The notes under the pieces were generated by a model. The model saw only the letters and a list, made by a program, of their open reading frames with translations. It made no database searches and had not been told where the DNA came from. A DNA stretch of 64,000 bases from Echinococcus granulosus (taxonomy: Eukaryota; Platyhelminthes; Cestoda; Cyclophyllidea; Taeniidae). Position 1 is the first letter of the stretch, and every line of letters starts with the position of its first letter. Made by a program: the position numbers and the translations under genes. The stretch is taken from assembly GCF_000524195.1 (NCBI RefSeq), contig NW_020170445.1:64019-128018 (forward strand), in the 5' to 3' direction. Positions 1 through 19,900 of the stretch are shown piece after piece.

Positions 1-6163
<6,163 letters not shown>

Positions 6164-7141
6164 CTTCGCCGGTGAAATTAGGGTTTCTTGGTGCATCTGT
6201 GTACAGAACTTTGCGCGCTTCCATCCTTCCCTCTCTTGTTATCCTTTTCAGTTCAAACTACTTTCCCCACTCCCTCCCTTTTGTATATGCATTCGAGCCT
6301 TTTGGGTGATTTTGCCATTACATATTTATCTCATTGCGCCTCCTCGATAGGATTACTATCTGTAAGAACTTGATGTTGACATACGGAGGCGAGGAAGGAG
6401 AGAAGCTGTCGCAGCTACCCCTTGAATGTACATGTTGCCTCTAACTGTTCCGCTACGAGATGCAGGTTTCCGCCTGTCGTTTTACGTGGGTGGATGCCAC
6501 CTATTAAAGGTTGGGTTACTAAACGATGTATTGGAGATTGAAATGCTACTGGAGGGACGAACAGCCTTCGCAAGACATGCTGTGCCTCATTTTTTCACAG
6601 CACATGAGTGTAAATGGGTTCCGACAAAAGTCCCACCAGATAACGGTGAGGTCATCTTTCCTTCTAAGGCCTCATAAGGGTCCTAGGGTTTCTTTCTCAT
6701 TCTCGGCGGTTGTGTCCGCAGCCAACTAGAGGTTCGAAGTGCTCTGCAGCATGAGCGGCTCACAAACCGCCTACAGGCACACCTATTCACCGCATTGTCG
6801 CCCACTCCTTGATGCCGAGATAGACACCTCGTGCCCTAAACTGCGTTGACAGCCAATTTGTACGATAGGGGCAGCGACGATGTGCTCAACTACGACGAGG
6901 CATTCTTCCTCAACCAAACCATCGTCAACGACTGACTATTTGTCTGAAAAAAGAAGATCGGAAGATCACTGCAATGATCCAAGCACCCTTTATTGAAATA
7001 GCCAAAATCTGTTGGGTTTAGACACGATCTATAAATTTGGAAATCGCACACACAGTATGTACAACAATTTCGTCACGTTTTTGCGCACTTTTGTTTCTGG
7101 TATTTTATGTAAAAAAGGAGTGACAGTGGAATGGATGCAAA
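6164..7141. other. intergenic region between convergent genes
   Basis: It holds the 3' flanks of the + strand zinc-finger gene and the - strand kinase gene. Apart from a - strand AATAAA at 6989-6994, nothing was recognised; an 83-codon ORF at 6426-6677 resembles no family known to me. Confidence 0.5.
6989..6994 (-). terminator. candidate polyadenylation signal for the kinase gene
   Basis: TTTATT on the + strand is AATAAA on the - strand, about 150 bases beyond the kinase stop codon at 7142-7144. That is a normal distance for the 3' end of the transcript. Confidence 0.5.
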
Positions 7142-7918
7142 TCACGGTGAACGTGGAAGGACTGTTACGAGATTGCTAAGCGATGTCAATTTGGCACTGC
7201 TGGGCGGAAGCTCCTCATTACTCCGTTTGATCAGCTGCATCAGCTCCTCTCCTAAAGGAGAATAAAAACAGTCATGCCAAAGGAACGCAGTCAAGACCAA
7301 CGATTTGGACCCAATGCTAAAACAAAGTGGATAAAACACGAACTTTGTAGAAAATGTGCCAATTTCTTGTCACCAGCGAGAAGGGCAAGGGCGCTTGGCG
7401 TGTCTCCATTGGCATCTCCACAGCCAGTGCAGGCGCCAGCCCGGACAAGAATTTCGCAAATCCGTCGACGCTTACTTGCTGCTGCCTTATGTAGCGCTGT
7501 TTGCTTTCTAGGGTAAAAAAAATGCCATTTGCAAGATATAAGCGAGAACAACACTTTCGGACTGAACCTTCATTATTTGTCGAGTAAAGGTATTCATCGG
7601 TGCTGGATCTAACGAATAGCACCGTTATCTGGCATATTCCCTCACCTTTTGTAGTCCCGCAGTTCCAGCAATTCCTTGGGAGCTGTAGAGAAGAAGAGGA
7701 AAATTCATTTACACCCTTTTACTTACAAAGGTAATAAGTAGGTGGTGAGCAGGTACCGTTCTCAATGAGGTATTGGACAACGTTAAGGCGTCCGAATTTG
7801 GCTGCATGATGGAGACCGGATTTTCCAGTGATATGATCTACTACCATTGGTGAAAGTCCAGCCTCCAGTGCACTTTGGACGCCCTGGATGTGTCCAGATC
7901 GGCAGGCAGAGAGGTAAT
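7142..7918 (-). other. DGK ankyrin-repeat and C-terminal exons
   Basis: Four exons (7918-7757, 7682-7646, 7507-7344, 7251-7142) encode ankyrin repeats, with [29 protein letters not shown] and [13 protein letters not shown] as the readable consensus turns. The terminal exon begins [14 protein letters not shown] and stops with TGA at 7144-7142. The repeats correspond to the C-terminal ankyrin module that separates type IV DGKs from the other classes. Confidence 0.85.
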
Positions 7919-10900
7919 CTGCATTTAAAAAAATGTGATTTTTACAGTTGTTAAGGCGTATTATCAAGCTTTAAGCACATCTTTTCAGTACAACTGCTCA
8001 GATAAAAACGCCCCATTAAAATCAACGAGATTTTGAGGCTGAAGGAACCTCTGCGCTATGCTCCGAATTCACTACCCCACCGTCTTCTCGTAAATGGAAT
8101 GACACTTTTGATAGTTAAATGACAAATCTTGTATCTTCGTGGATTTGTCGTCGATAACAACTGAAAATGTTGACATCAATGCCCAGGACGGGGCGGAGTA
8201 CTCAACTACCCTAACTGCGCTTTATAAACTTGAATTTCAAATTGGCAATTCATTGCAAATTGGGTGAAAATGAAGCAGGAACGCAATGATATGATCTCCT
8301 TACACGCCTGGAGTTTATTCTTAACGAGACCGTGAAAATTCAGGGCGAAACCCGGATCACTGGTCACAGAGATCTTCGCCAACGGTATATCTCTTGCATG
8401 CGATGGTGTTTCAGCCACTGAACTCAGGCAGTTCAGTGACTGGACAGGATTGGGCGCCACACCAACACTACTCTCCTTGATACGTTTGGAGGTTGCCAAA
8501 GAGACTAAGATTTTCGGAGGCATTCTACGCCAATGTCGCCAATCGGGAAAACATCCGTATTGGGTGGAGGCAATGGAGGAAGTGGTGTTAGCTCCATCGT
8601 TATCAATGTCGTCTGGGGCGCCTCCGTCTTCGTCATAACGGTTACGATATTCAGCCTGGGGGTAGACACTACTAAGGCCTTCCGCAGTCGAGTCGCTGAG
8701 GTTGGGACAAGAGAAGGAGGTACCCAAATGTGCGGTGAAACTGACTTTCTTGAAGACCTCCCTTCGATGGAATTCCGCGGAACTGGGAAAAATAACACAT
8801 TATCTGCTTTTTGCAAACAAATGGCCTACTTAAATACTTGTAAGTAGAAAATAGTGTTTCACGTTTCACGAACAATGATTTGGGGCTCATCCGAACGTTT
8901 ACTCACAGTGATTTGTGTAGCAAAATCCGCTTCATTCGGTGTCCATGACCAACCTGGATTAAAACATCAAAAACTATAGCAAATGTAGATTTGAAGAAAA
9001 ATTAGTCAGTTTTAAACGTACTTTTGCGTTCACAGGACCGCAAATATCCCAAGGTATTTGTGAACTATCAGACGTTTTTCGTGAAATATCTGCAGAAATT
9101 TTGAGGAAAAAATGATACGGTTTCCACATTATAATTGCGAACAGATCGATCTTTTTGTCCTTAATATCATTTAAAAAAAATACTTGCCTTCTGAAAGAAA
9201 GAATGGACCAACACTGCAGCTCTTCTCGTGCATTCCGTCCTGACTAATTAGAAACAGCTCATTGTCATTTGACAAAATGTCTGTTATAAAATGCGCCGAT
9301 TCCATGTGTGGATCGATGCCATATACCTGGCCGTTGATGGCTGTCACTGCCGCAAGAATAATTATAAGATGAAAAGACCACATTTATTTGCAAAATTCCA
9401 ACAGCAATACTGACTTACAGTCCAAAAATATCCACTTGCTGGGAAGGGAGACAGCATTGCCACTGGAATTGGGTGGATTTCGCGAATGTTTTATCTGACG
9501 CCGCACTGCATTGAGGTCAGCGTAGGCGCCTATTCGAAGGCTGGCAAAGCGTTGAGCTGTGCGCAGACAAAAAATGCATTTTTTAACAAGAACTGTAGCA
9601 TCTAACCGGAAAAGCCTCACGTTTCCCACACGAAGGAATCGTAAGACAATCACCTCAACTGTAGTTTGAAGGTATTTAGCGAGCAAGGTCATAAAATACC
9701 GGGTAAAACACTTACCAGTTTTGCACAGATGGTCAAGTGATTCGGGGACCTCGTTATGGCCGGGGTAGATAATGTAAATTTTTACCAGTCGACCACTTGC
9801 GTCAAAACTAAAAAACAATTTCGAGTGGTTAACTTGATCACCCGATCCGGAAACAATCGGCTAAGCTGTCACAGTGAGTGCGGTGATGGTAGGGCGCATT
9901 CTGGCTTGAGGCAATGGGTTATCGCGACACAGAAGGAGGCTTTCGAAGGAACCAATAAGTCCATTCACTTATTATGGAAAAGTTGTAAATGTTTCCGTGA
10001 TTAAAAGTGCAAATTTTAATCAAAATGGAGAAAATAATTTCCAGTTCAACCACCGCCACCAGAAAAAGAAAAAAACGGTTTTTCTTCACATAAAAAGTAG
10101 TTAATAAGGTGAGGAAAAAGTGGTCATTAAATGGCAAAATGATTGTTTCAGTTGTTAAAGTGATACAAGAGCATGTGAAGCTAGCTTATCAACAAAATGA
10201 TGCGAAATATCGTGTAGACTTGACCGGATTTTTGAAATGGGGCAAAAAATGAGGCAAGTTGGGGAAAAGATACGTCAGTACACCCAAAAAGAGACCAAAT
10301 GAACAAATTTAAACTGAATTAACATTGGACTGTGCGTATTACTTAGTATTACTGACTATGCTAATTTAATGGTGTTATACTACTTACATGACTTCAGTTT
10401 GTTTAATGATGAACTTAAGAGTGCTGCACTATTGAGAGAGGAAAGGGTGGAGACTCACTGAGCTGGCGAACTGCCTTCAACACGACGTGTCTTTTGCACA
10501 ACGAAGACTTGATTGCACAACCGAATGTCGATGGTTGAGGGAGCAAGACGACATGGCTCACCATCTATCTGCATTGGAATGGTCTTTCTGGTGATTAGAT
10601 GGGCCTCGGAACACTGACAGATTCGGTCACCGTGGCCACCCATTTGTAAAGTTGCCTAAAAACAGTAACATCGATGGTTTCTAAGGTAATTTATCCGTGG
10701 AATTGACTTCAGTGGGAAAAAGTCTGCGCCGCTAATGACCTCAAATTCTCATGCATTTGCAGTAAAGGTACCTCTAGACTGGTTTAGGCGGATGTCTTCA
10801 AAGGTAGCTCAGTCGCTACACTACATGTCCGATACCACCTGTTCCTCGTGAAAGACAATGAAGACTTTCAAAGACACTCCAAAGTACGACTTACAAAGAA

Positions 10901-13900
10901 AGGCATGTGATGTGGCAGAATACGCAAGCACAAACAGAAGGGAACCCATCCAAGCTTGTAAGAGGCAACGCCGTAATCGAACTTACAAATTTTTACACTG
11001 TGCTAATCCATTCACCCAAAAACTGTTACGAGTGATGTGGAAGTGCGACGACCACAAAGAGTCAAAATGATATCTGTTCTAACTATGCAGGGATACAACA
11101 AGACTCCGCATCGTCTTGCAGTTTGGTCTCTACGTTGGTGGCATGAAGGTCCACAGCTGATAGTTGGATAAATACTCAAATCATTTTAACAGGTAAGCAA
11201 AACTCAAAAAAGGAAAAAAGTGATAAAATATAAAATTTTCCATAGCAAAACGCACTAATGTGGCTGTAGTTAGGCCAATAACTTCCAGCTTCTTATCATC
11301 GATACTTTGCTGCAGCTCAGGGTCGGAGGAGTGACCCCACGGATCAGTCCCAGCACTGTATCTGAAAAGAACCGAAAAATATTCCAAAACGGGTACTTTG
11401 TGGCAAAAAAAATTATCCTTTCTAAACGAACATTCCTGCAATTGATTGACTAACACCAACCAATCAGTGCAGAGAACCAGTTGTGAATTTGTGCCGATCG
11501 CCCAATTAGGTACGTGCAAGATTTTTCTTTTCCAAATTCTAACTATTAGAATGAGTAAACTGAAATCTCTTTTTTTCAACTTTGTTATACAACTTAAAAT
11601 TTTCGGATGTACAAACGGTAATTGCTATTGCAGCGATATTTACTGGAGTTAAAAAGGATCCGCAAAAATTTCGAATCAATGAGAACATCAAACAAGAAAA
11701 CTTCTCAGCGTTAAAGACCTACTTTGGAATGTTCAAAAATAGCAAGACATGTGGTCGCAGTTCCTTCAACTTGTGGCTCATGTCCACTCCGTCGCACTAA
11801 AATTTAAAAGGAGGAAATTTTTAAGGTGAAATAGTCTACAAGTATCACCACTAATGCAAAAGAGTAGCTACAAGCCCCTGTTCCGTGCCAATACGGCATT
11901 AACAAGATGAAACAATATGCCTGTAAATAATCCAGGTCCTTGTCACGGTGCCGTAGAAAAGAGGGAAAATAAAGAAGGGAGAAGATCTGCTTATCTTTAG
12001 CGATCTGGCGACACACCTCATGTCTCACTCGGGGGCAGCAGCTACATGGCATCTGATTGTGTTAAGCTTTTGGTCGTTTTTTCCCCATTCCTTTTTTGTG
12101 TTGGTGCAAAAAAAGGTGAAAATGAATAGAAAGAAAGAAACTACCAACCTCAAGAGTGACATAGTCGGAGAGATCTCGCCACGACCGGCGTATTAAATCC
12201 ATTCCTCCGACCTGTGGAAAAAGAACAGCAAAAGTCATTTGTTTTTCCCCTCTAACAAAAGATGCCCGAAGTAATAAAATATTAATGAGATAGCGGTCAT
12301 ACCCCAGCGTAGAATATCTTATTCTTCAAGCGACTGTTGAATCGGTCCGGATTAGCCTCTGCGAGGAAGGGGATAAAAAGGAGGCGGAGAAAAAAAACAA
12401 AAGTGTGAAGTAGAAAACTCTTTCAGTTGTATCGCCTATCATTAGAAAAAAAAAGTTATGTTTTTAGAGAAGCCAAGAGCCGAACTCCTCATAATGCCAT
12501 TTTGGTTAGTGCGGGGGTGGGGGGGAAAGAGACGGCGCCCTTCCCCTTCTCCCTTTTTTCTGGTACTGCGGACCAAACACCCATAATTAACGGGATGCCG
12601 GTAAATGTAATTAAAGGCTAATTATTTATTTACCTTTTTGCCACCCCTAAGACCACAAAAACATTTTATTTCACGAGGAGGAAGAAGGTGAAAAGGTCAG
12701 AAAGGTAACCGAGGAGGCGACAGGTCAAAAAAGTCAAAAAAGAAATAAGCTTCTTCAGCAATGGCAAAAGGATCAGCGAAAACTTTTTTTCATCTTTCGC
12801 CTTCCTTCTTTAAAAGAAACACTTACTTCATTTTTTCTTAAAAAAACAAAGCTCCTTCAGACATGGGAAAGCAAATGGAATGTCAGAGTAGTGATACATT
12901 TTCCAAAATTCACGTATGAAGAAAATTTCCATTTTTGCTTTTCAGGGCAAAAAAGGGGGGCAGAAATTTTAAAATCCCACATTTTCACTGACAGGTTGGA
13001 AAAAAGGTATCTCAAATGATAGAATCTCTCACCCCCTTTGAAGAGGGCTAAGTGGGTGCTCCGATGGGGAATGGGGGGGGGGGAGAGCCACGGCTTTTTG
13101 CAGAGGTGGTAGTCATATCCTGTCAAAAGGGATCATTTACTGCATACAAAAGGTCATTACTACTCCCGTCCGGTGTGACACCCCACCGAATCATTAGGCG
13201 GTAGGCAGGCACATTTTGCACTCGATGACCTTGACACCTACAGTTTAAAAGGTCACGATTTCTACTTTCCACCTTTCTTCTACATATTAAAAGTGCATTT
13301 TCTTAGATAATTACAAGACTGATTGCTTCCTATGTTTCATTATTCGAAAGAAAGTTGAAAAGATTTATCTGAAGCTCTATTTTCGATGTAGGCGATCTTA
13401 TTACATCGTGGAGAGGATCAGAGGTGCAGTAGGGTAAAGACAGAACACCGAAACATCGACAGCCCATGTCAGATAAGCAACTCAGTGACTCACTACTTGT
13501 CAACAAATCTGTGACAATATTTTATTCTTCCTGGCGTTCTTGCTCGGAAAAATTAGGGAAAATCTGGCGTCACATATATGTGACACCGGTTGAGGACGTA
13601 TTAGAATATGGTTTTAAAAAATTTGATAAGGAATTAACTTAAGCATTGGGCGAAATACCTCGGGACTCGTGGAATTCCAGCGCAGTAGCAGCATCAGCAC
13701 CAAGAGAAAAGTAGTTGTTCATCACATTTAAGGGCAACTTATCCGACATTTGTACCCCGCCACCTCCACTAAAAGAAGACATCTCGATGTCGTCCTCGAG
13801 GTTGAATTCGGTTGAAGTGAGTGGGCGACTTTTAATGTTCCATCTGTCGAAAAAAAAGACAGTATCCAACAGGTTAAAGAGACAGCATAGAACAATCTGT

Positions 13901-16900
13901 CGATTAAGCCATGGGATGGATGGTCATCCGTCTACTGCAACCGCACAATCAGACGAAACGGTGGTGGTTAGGTAAGTGAGATGCAGGAACCGTTTTCTTC
14001 TGCCCTTTCCTCCACCAAGCCTATCGCTATATCGATGTTAACCAGGTCTTACACCGGTCAACTCACCGGTCCAGAAGAATGACGCGACCTTCTTCAACTG
14101 AAGTTAGGATCTTCGTCAACGGCTCGTCTACATAGCCCTGAAAGAGGTGTTGAAAGAAATTCCTCACCTAATTTATAAAGTTATACGACGAAAAGTGAGC
14201 CATCTCTTGCAACAATTGCGTGGAGGCCGTATTATGATGTAGGCAGTATTTTAACGAAATCTGCCTCCCAGGCGGTTATTTAAGCAATGAAGGAATTGTA
14301 TAACCTTTGACAGGAGGCCAAAGGTCAATCAAAAAGGCGGGACTCCCATAGCCTAGACCCAAAAAACAAGTGGTACATCTAACTCACCGAACCCCATTGA
14401 AGAGTTCTGGCCAGGTCATTTCCAGTGCCTAATGGGAGAATGGCCACAGGAGGAGTGGGATGGAGATCGAGAGAATCGATTTCTGAGAGGATCCATCCCA
14501 CAGTTCCGTCACCACCACAGACAAGGACACGGACATTTGGTAGACGACCAAATAACTCCAGACTGGAAGGTATGAAAAACATCCAAATGAGGGCAAAGGT
14601 AGCATGTTGATGGGATCACAATTTACCGTGATTTGTTAAAATAGATGGATGCGAGGAGGAAGGATGCTAAGAAATAGAAGCCGAATCTAAGGACAGACAC
14701 GACCAACATTCTATCACCGCAGTTAAATGCTACATTGGTACATCTATTCCTCTAGCTGCTGTATGAGCTCCAGCACTGCGCTCTGGTCCACTTGGCGATG
14801 CGACGCGTCCTCCCGTTGGAGGACACCGAATAATCAGAACAGCATGAAGCCCAACATTGTCAAAAAAGAATCCTAAAAAATGACCCGAGCGTGAACTAAG
14901 GCCTCACAACAGCACCAAACTAACCTTTAAAACGAAATGTCAAAGTTGTCAAACCTGGGGTTAAAACATCTTATAGATACCGATCTAAGTTCATGTCGTT
15001 TTGGGACAGGGAACTGCTGGAGACGCCCTAAAGCCCAGGAAACACCCTTCGTTCAACTTTCCAGGGGTTAGCATTTCCACGACTAATCCTCGAACATTTA
15101 AGACGGTAGAGTAACCATCCCTCCCTCCTGATTGGCTGATATCACAAAGAGATGTGCTTTAAGGGGGCCGATAATCACTCTAAGGCCGAGATCGAGTAAG
15201 TAACATAAGCGGGCGAAACCTGGATAGGATCGCGTGTCGCCGACAGTTTCTATAATTTGGCCGTCCGCCAGATCTCACGCACACACACAACGTGCCTCCC
15301 AGGCCTGCTCGAAAGACAACGACACCTGCAACAAAGACCTCGCCTCCTTCTCACTTTAGCTGGGGGGCTCGACACCATCTAAGCTCACGCAACGGTCTAT
15401 TTGACAGGCGAAAAAAAGTTGAACTGATTCTGACAGGATTTGACTGCTTCTGACAACCGATTGTCAGAACCGATTCCCTTCAACCCTTCAAGTCTCGGAG
15501 GAACGAGGGAAGGAGAGCGGAAAAAATGAAAAAAAATTAGGTGCCAAATACTTATATTCGAGCTCGGAGAAATTGTAAAAAATGTGAGTCTCGTTTTTTG
15601 GCTCAAAACAATCGACAGGGAGACAGGACAAAGAAACGGGCCTCACCTCTCCCTCTCGTCGTGTTTATTCAAAAGGTGCGAACAAGTAAACAAAGTTTGC
15701 TATCTCTTTTTGACAATTTGACAACCTGGAGAGAAGTTACTAGAACATTTTTTAAAAACTCATTCACTGCCTTGCCCACCCGTTTCCTCCTCCCCCCTCC
15801 CTTTAGTCCTACTGAATGTGGTTCGGCACCATGAAATTCACCTGACTTTTTTTTCTTTTTTCCCGACCCTTGATACAAAAGTATAAAACGATGGATAATG
15901 CTTCATTTTATGTCTGGTAAAGAACACTCAAGAAATTTTCGGTTGCGTTGGGAGGGATGAGAGCGAAGGCAGACTAGTAAGTGACAAGAAGCCTAAATGG
16001 TCCTCTGCCAGGTCTCATTGCTTTTAAAATTTAACCAAAAGGAGTAATTCTCTATCCACCTTTGGCATTTTTCGTGGTCAAAGAGTGGATTTGTGTATGC
16101 CGAGGAGGCACACTCGAGTTTAGAGTTCATCTAAAGGTTATTTGAAATATTTGAGAATTACCTTACTGGAGTAAGAATTGTGAAGCAAAGCCCTAGAACT
16201 GCGGCGCGAGGGGATCACAAGAAAGCTAGACGAGACCAGCGGATCTGGCTTCAAACAAGAATGACAAGTGTGTGGTTCTCAAGTTAAATCAACTGGAAAG
16301 TCAACAGGAGGGAGCACTCATTTATAACCTTTGAGCTTTGAAGTCAAACGGAACACCCATCCGCCCATTGGTTCACCTGTTAATTTGTCCAGTCATTCAT
16401 TAAACCTTCCAAATCTGTTTTTTCTTTTGTCCATCCATCCCTCCGTCCTTTCTCTCATCCACCTCTTCGTCTAGCCATAAATTCAAAACTTCAACAACTT
16501 CACAACTGCCAACGATCGGCACTATCCGTAACTCACCCCAATCTCGGTCCTCCCTCGGTAAGACTGAAGATCTGTCGCGGATTCAACAGACCCTGGAACT
16601 TTTTCAACAATTTCACACCCTGATTTCCTCCAGCTTTGGGGTTGATAAACACCACAAGAGGACAGGTGGCACTTCGACATGACGGTTTCACCACGAAAGG
16701 AAAGTCACACGTGGCCGAGGAGACGGGCCGTGGAGAGGCAAGAGGAGAGGGGAGGCGGGAGAGACCGGTAGCTGATGCGCTGGTCGTTACGACAAAGTCA
16801 CCTGTGAAGTTTGAGTTGTGATGACGGTTATCAAGGACCTCTACAGATGCCGAGGGCTTCAGCGTTACAGGCGCCAGGCTAAAAGCGGGATTGGAGGGGC

Positions 16901-19900
16901 TGCGACAGAAGGATACGTCTTTGGAGGCCTAGGACGTTAAAAGCGGACCCGATTAATTTAATTTTTACGTACTAAAAGAGCTCCAAAATAAATAATTATT
17001 TTTTGGGAAAAATTCCAACACTGATGAGAGGTTGAATGGGCGGATTGACACAAAGATATCGAGAAATTTGAATGAATGGAAGAAAAGATGAACAGATAAA
17101 CAGATGATGGAAGTGAAGGGTTGGTGATTGCGCAGCTGGAAAAAAACTTGAGGGAAAAAAGTCACACATCGATGGTACAATTTCCGAAGTTCGTTTATTT
17201 AAACAATTCATTGGGATGGCCTTAACAATGTTCAAAAGGGAAAAGAATTATTCTGTCTTTTTTTCAAAGCCAAAAGTTCTGATGACTTAGTGATCCAAAT
17301 GACCTTGGGAAGGGGGAAATTACAAGTTAAGCTCAATTTTAATTTCACAAAGATGTCGAAAACAGCATTTAAAGGTGGTTGAACAATGGGGGGCCACTTC
17401 AGCAATTTTGAATAGTGTAAGGGAGGAAGAATTAGTGAAAGACTTGTCTTTTAATCTTGGCTTTTCTACAACAGATAATTGAATAAAATTGACGTGATTT
17501 GCCGGGGACGAAAAAACTCCCCTGCCGGAAATCATCTTTCATTACCACAGTAGCCTTTCAAAATCAGCCTGGAAAAAACCTCTGGTTACTTCAAGTTGAC
17601 AAGATGACAGCAAAAAGGTGCAGTCAATGGGGCGATTGTCTTTTCCATTTTTGACCTTGCAAATGCGTTAACTTAAATAGACTTCTACCACCGATACAAA
17701 AACGAAGAAGAGAACAAGGTAGTCGAACGAACCATCTCCTGTTCGATGCAGTTTAAGACATCCAATGTGGATGTAGAATCAAAAGGAAATTTACTTTGAC
17801 TCATCACTCCGTATTCTAATTTTGCATGGGCAAAATTATCAACTTTTTCCAAAAGAGACCTATGATTGAGTACAAGAAAGTTTCGTGTTACAAAAAGCGC
17901 ACTTCCAACAATTCTTGAAAATCAAAGTCGATTATTCCTGAGCTCAGGACAAATTTATGTGAAGGTAACCGATCATAGGTGGAGAAAGTGCTCAAGACAA
18001 CTGGTCACATTTTACTTCTTATCATGGTACAGAGGTTCTCCTTAAAATTTAATGTCTCGTAAATAGAAAATAGACAAAAATGGGCCGATAAAATCCCATT
18101 TTAAATAGAGAGCACTTAACCAATCAAAATTGATCCTTGTGCTCAAACTAGGCCAATAAACGCTGGTAAAGAGCCTTACTAACTCAAACTATCTAGGACG
18201 AAAACACTCCAGCGGTGGTGTTACATCTTTGTTCTTCGATAAGGCGAAAATTCCATTGCTTATTTGTAAAAATCCACAGTTTAAAGACAATGGCTTTGCA
18301 TAGCATTTTGAGGATTTCATTGGTTGACCGTTCATACCGTGATTGGCTGATAGCAGATAACTGAGTAGCACACTAAATCGTGATTAGTTACTAGAGAGGC
18401 ATGACTAAATTATTCAATTAATTGGCTAAATAAAGATTAATAATCAAGAACTTGTAAAAAACTTACGCAAAAAACAGCAATCATTCGATATTCTTATTAA
18501 AAATCGGCATTCTAATTTAAAAACCTATTAAGTTCCCTAGTTAGAATGCTACGATAACACCAGCTAGCGGGAATGAAAGCATTTTCCCGGCTAAAGGAAA
18601 AAGTCGATTTTTGCTCCCNNNNNNNNNNNNNNNNNNNNNNNNNNNNNNNNNNNNNNNNNNNNNNNNNNNNNNNNNNNNNNNNNNNNNNNNNNNNNNNNNN
18701 NNNNNNNNNNNNNNNNNNGAGAAAAAAACGGTGAATCATTTATACCAACCATACTACTCCGTTAGCACCCATTCGAGGAAGATGCTGACAGAAGGCGAGA
18801 AATGACTTGCCTCATTAGGCATTTTGACGATCCACGTCGGTGGAATGATGAGTTTGGCGTGCTTGCCAAATTGGCAGGAGACGGTGAGCAGGGACGAATC
18901 AAAGCACTCCGGTTTGTTGTGGTAGCACAGATGGCACCATGAGCACTGCATGTAGAGAGTGTCCTAAACGCACAAAGGCCATAGCACTCTCTCCATCAGA
19001 GGGCAAAAAACAGTAGACTGCACCACAGCTTCAAAATGTTGTCAACGTATACCGTCAGGCAGTTTAACTACCCAGAAACGGTATGAACATTCCGGACGCG
19101 GTCATTTATCAAGTTTACAAAACACCTGATTAGTGAATTTGAGACTAGGACATAAAAATTGCTTCGACTATTCATCTTTTAACTTGAGTTAATTTGGATA
19201 GAGTTTTGAAACTAAAAAGGAAAAATGAAGTCGCCATGTACAGGAAAGCACAGCCTTCACTTACGCGAAACTTGAATTTCGCCTGTATCCACTAAAACAA
19301 AAGATGATTCAGTTAGCCTTCAAATTTTGCACACTTAAACGGTGATCTAGCGAACAAATAAAGCACAAACCCTTCCGCAGGCTTGACAGCGATCTTCTTT
19401 CTGCCTCCGCAGTACCCAATGATGCCTCACCACCGTCTAGTCACGAGCAACAAAGGAAAACTTTCTTTTTAACTGGTTTAGTAGGAAGAAGACTTCACCA
19501 TTTACTAAAAATGCAACATGTTTACCAAATTTCTTTAAAAAACAGCATAAAAACTCGAACGATTGTTTTGAGAAATCTGATTGGCGGGTAAGGAGCGACT
19601 GAAGAGCACCGATACGGAAAAGAACCAATCGGATGTTAGCAAGATGACTTTTTGTGAATGTAATAAAAAATGGATAAAATATTTTGACAAAGTAAATTGG
19701 CTCGTTTTATAAGCTCCAAACTTTGCTTTAGTTTTTTGAGGAAAAGAGAAGACCCCACCTGATCGTCGTTTTTATTACGATATGTGGACGAGACAGCCCG
19801 TCTGAAGGTAGGTTTGCATTTTGCGTCGAGCTACAAAAAAGAAATCGTAAAATAGAAACTGGAATAAAACGGGGGCATTAACAAGTAAAAATAGAGTGAA

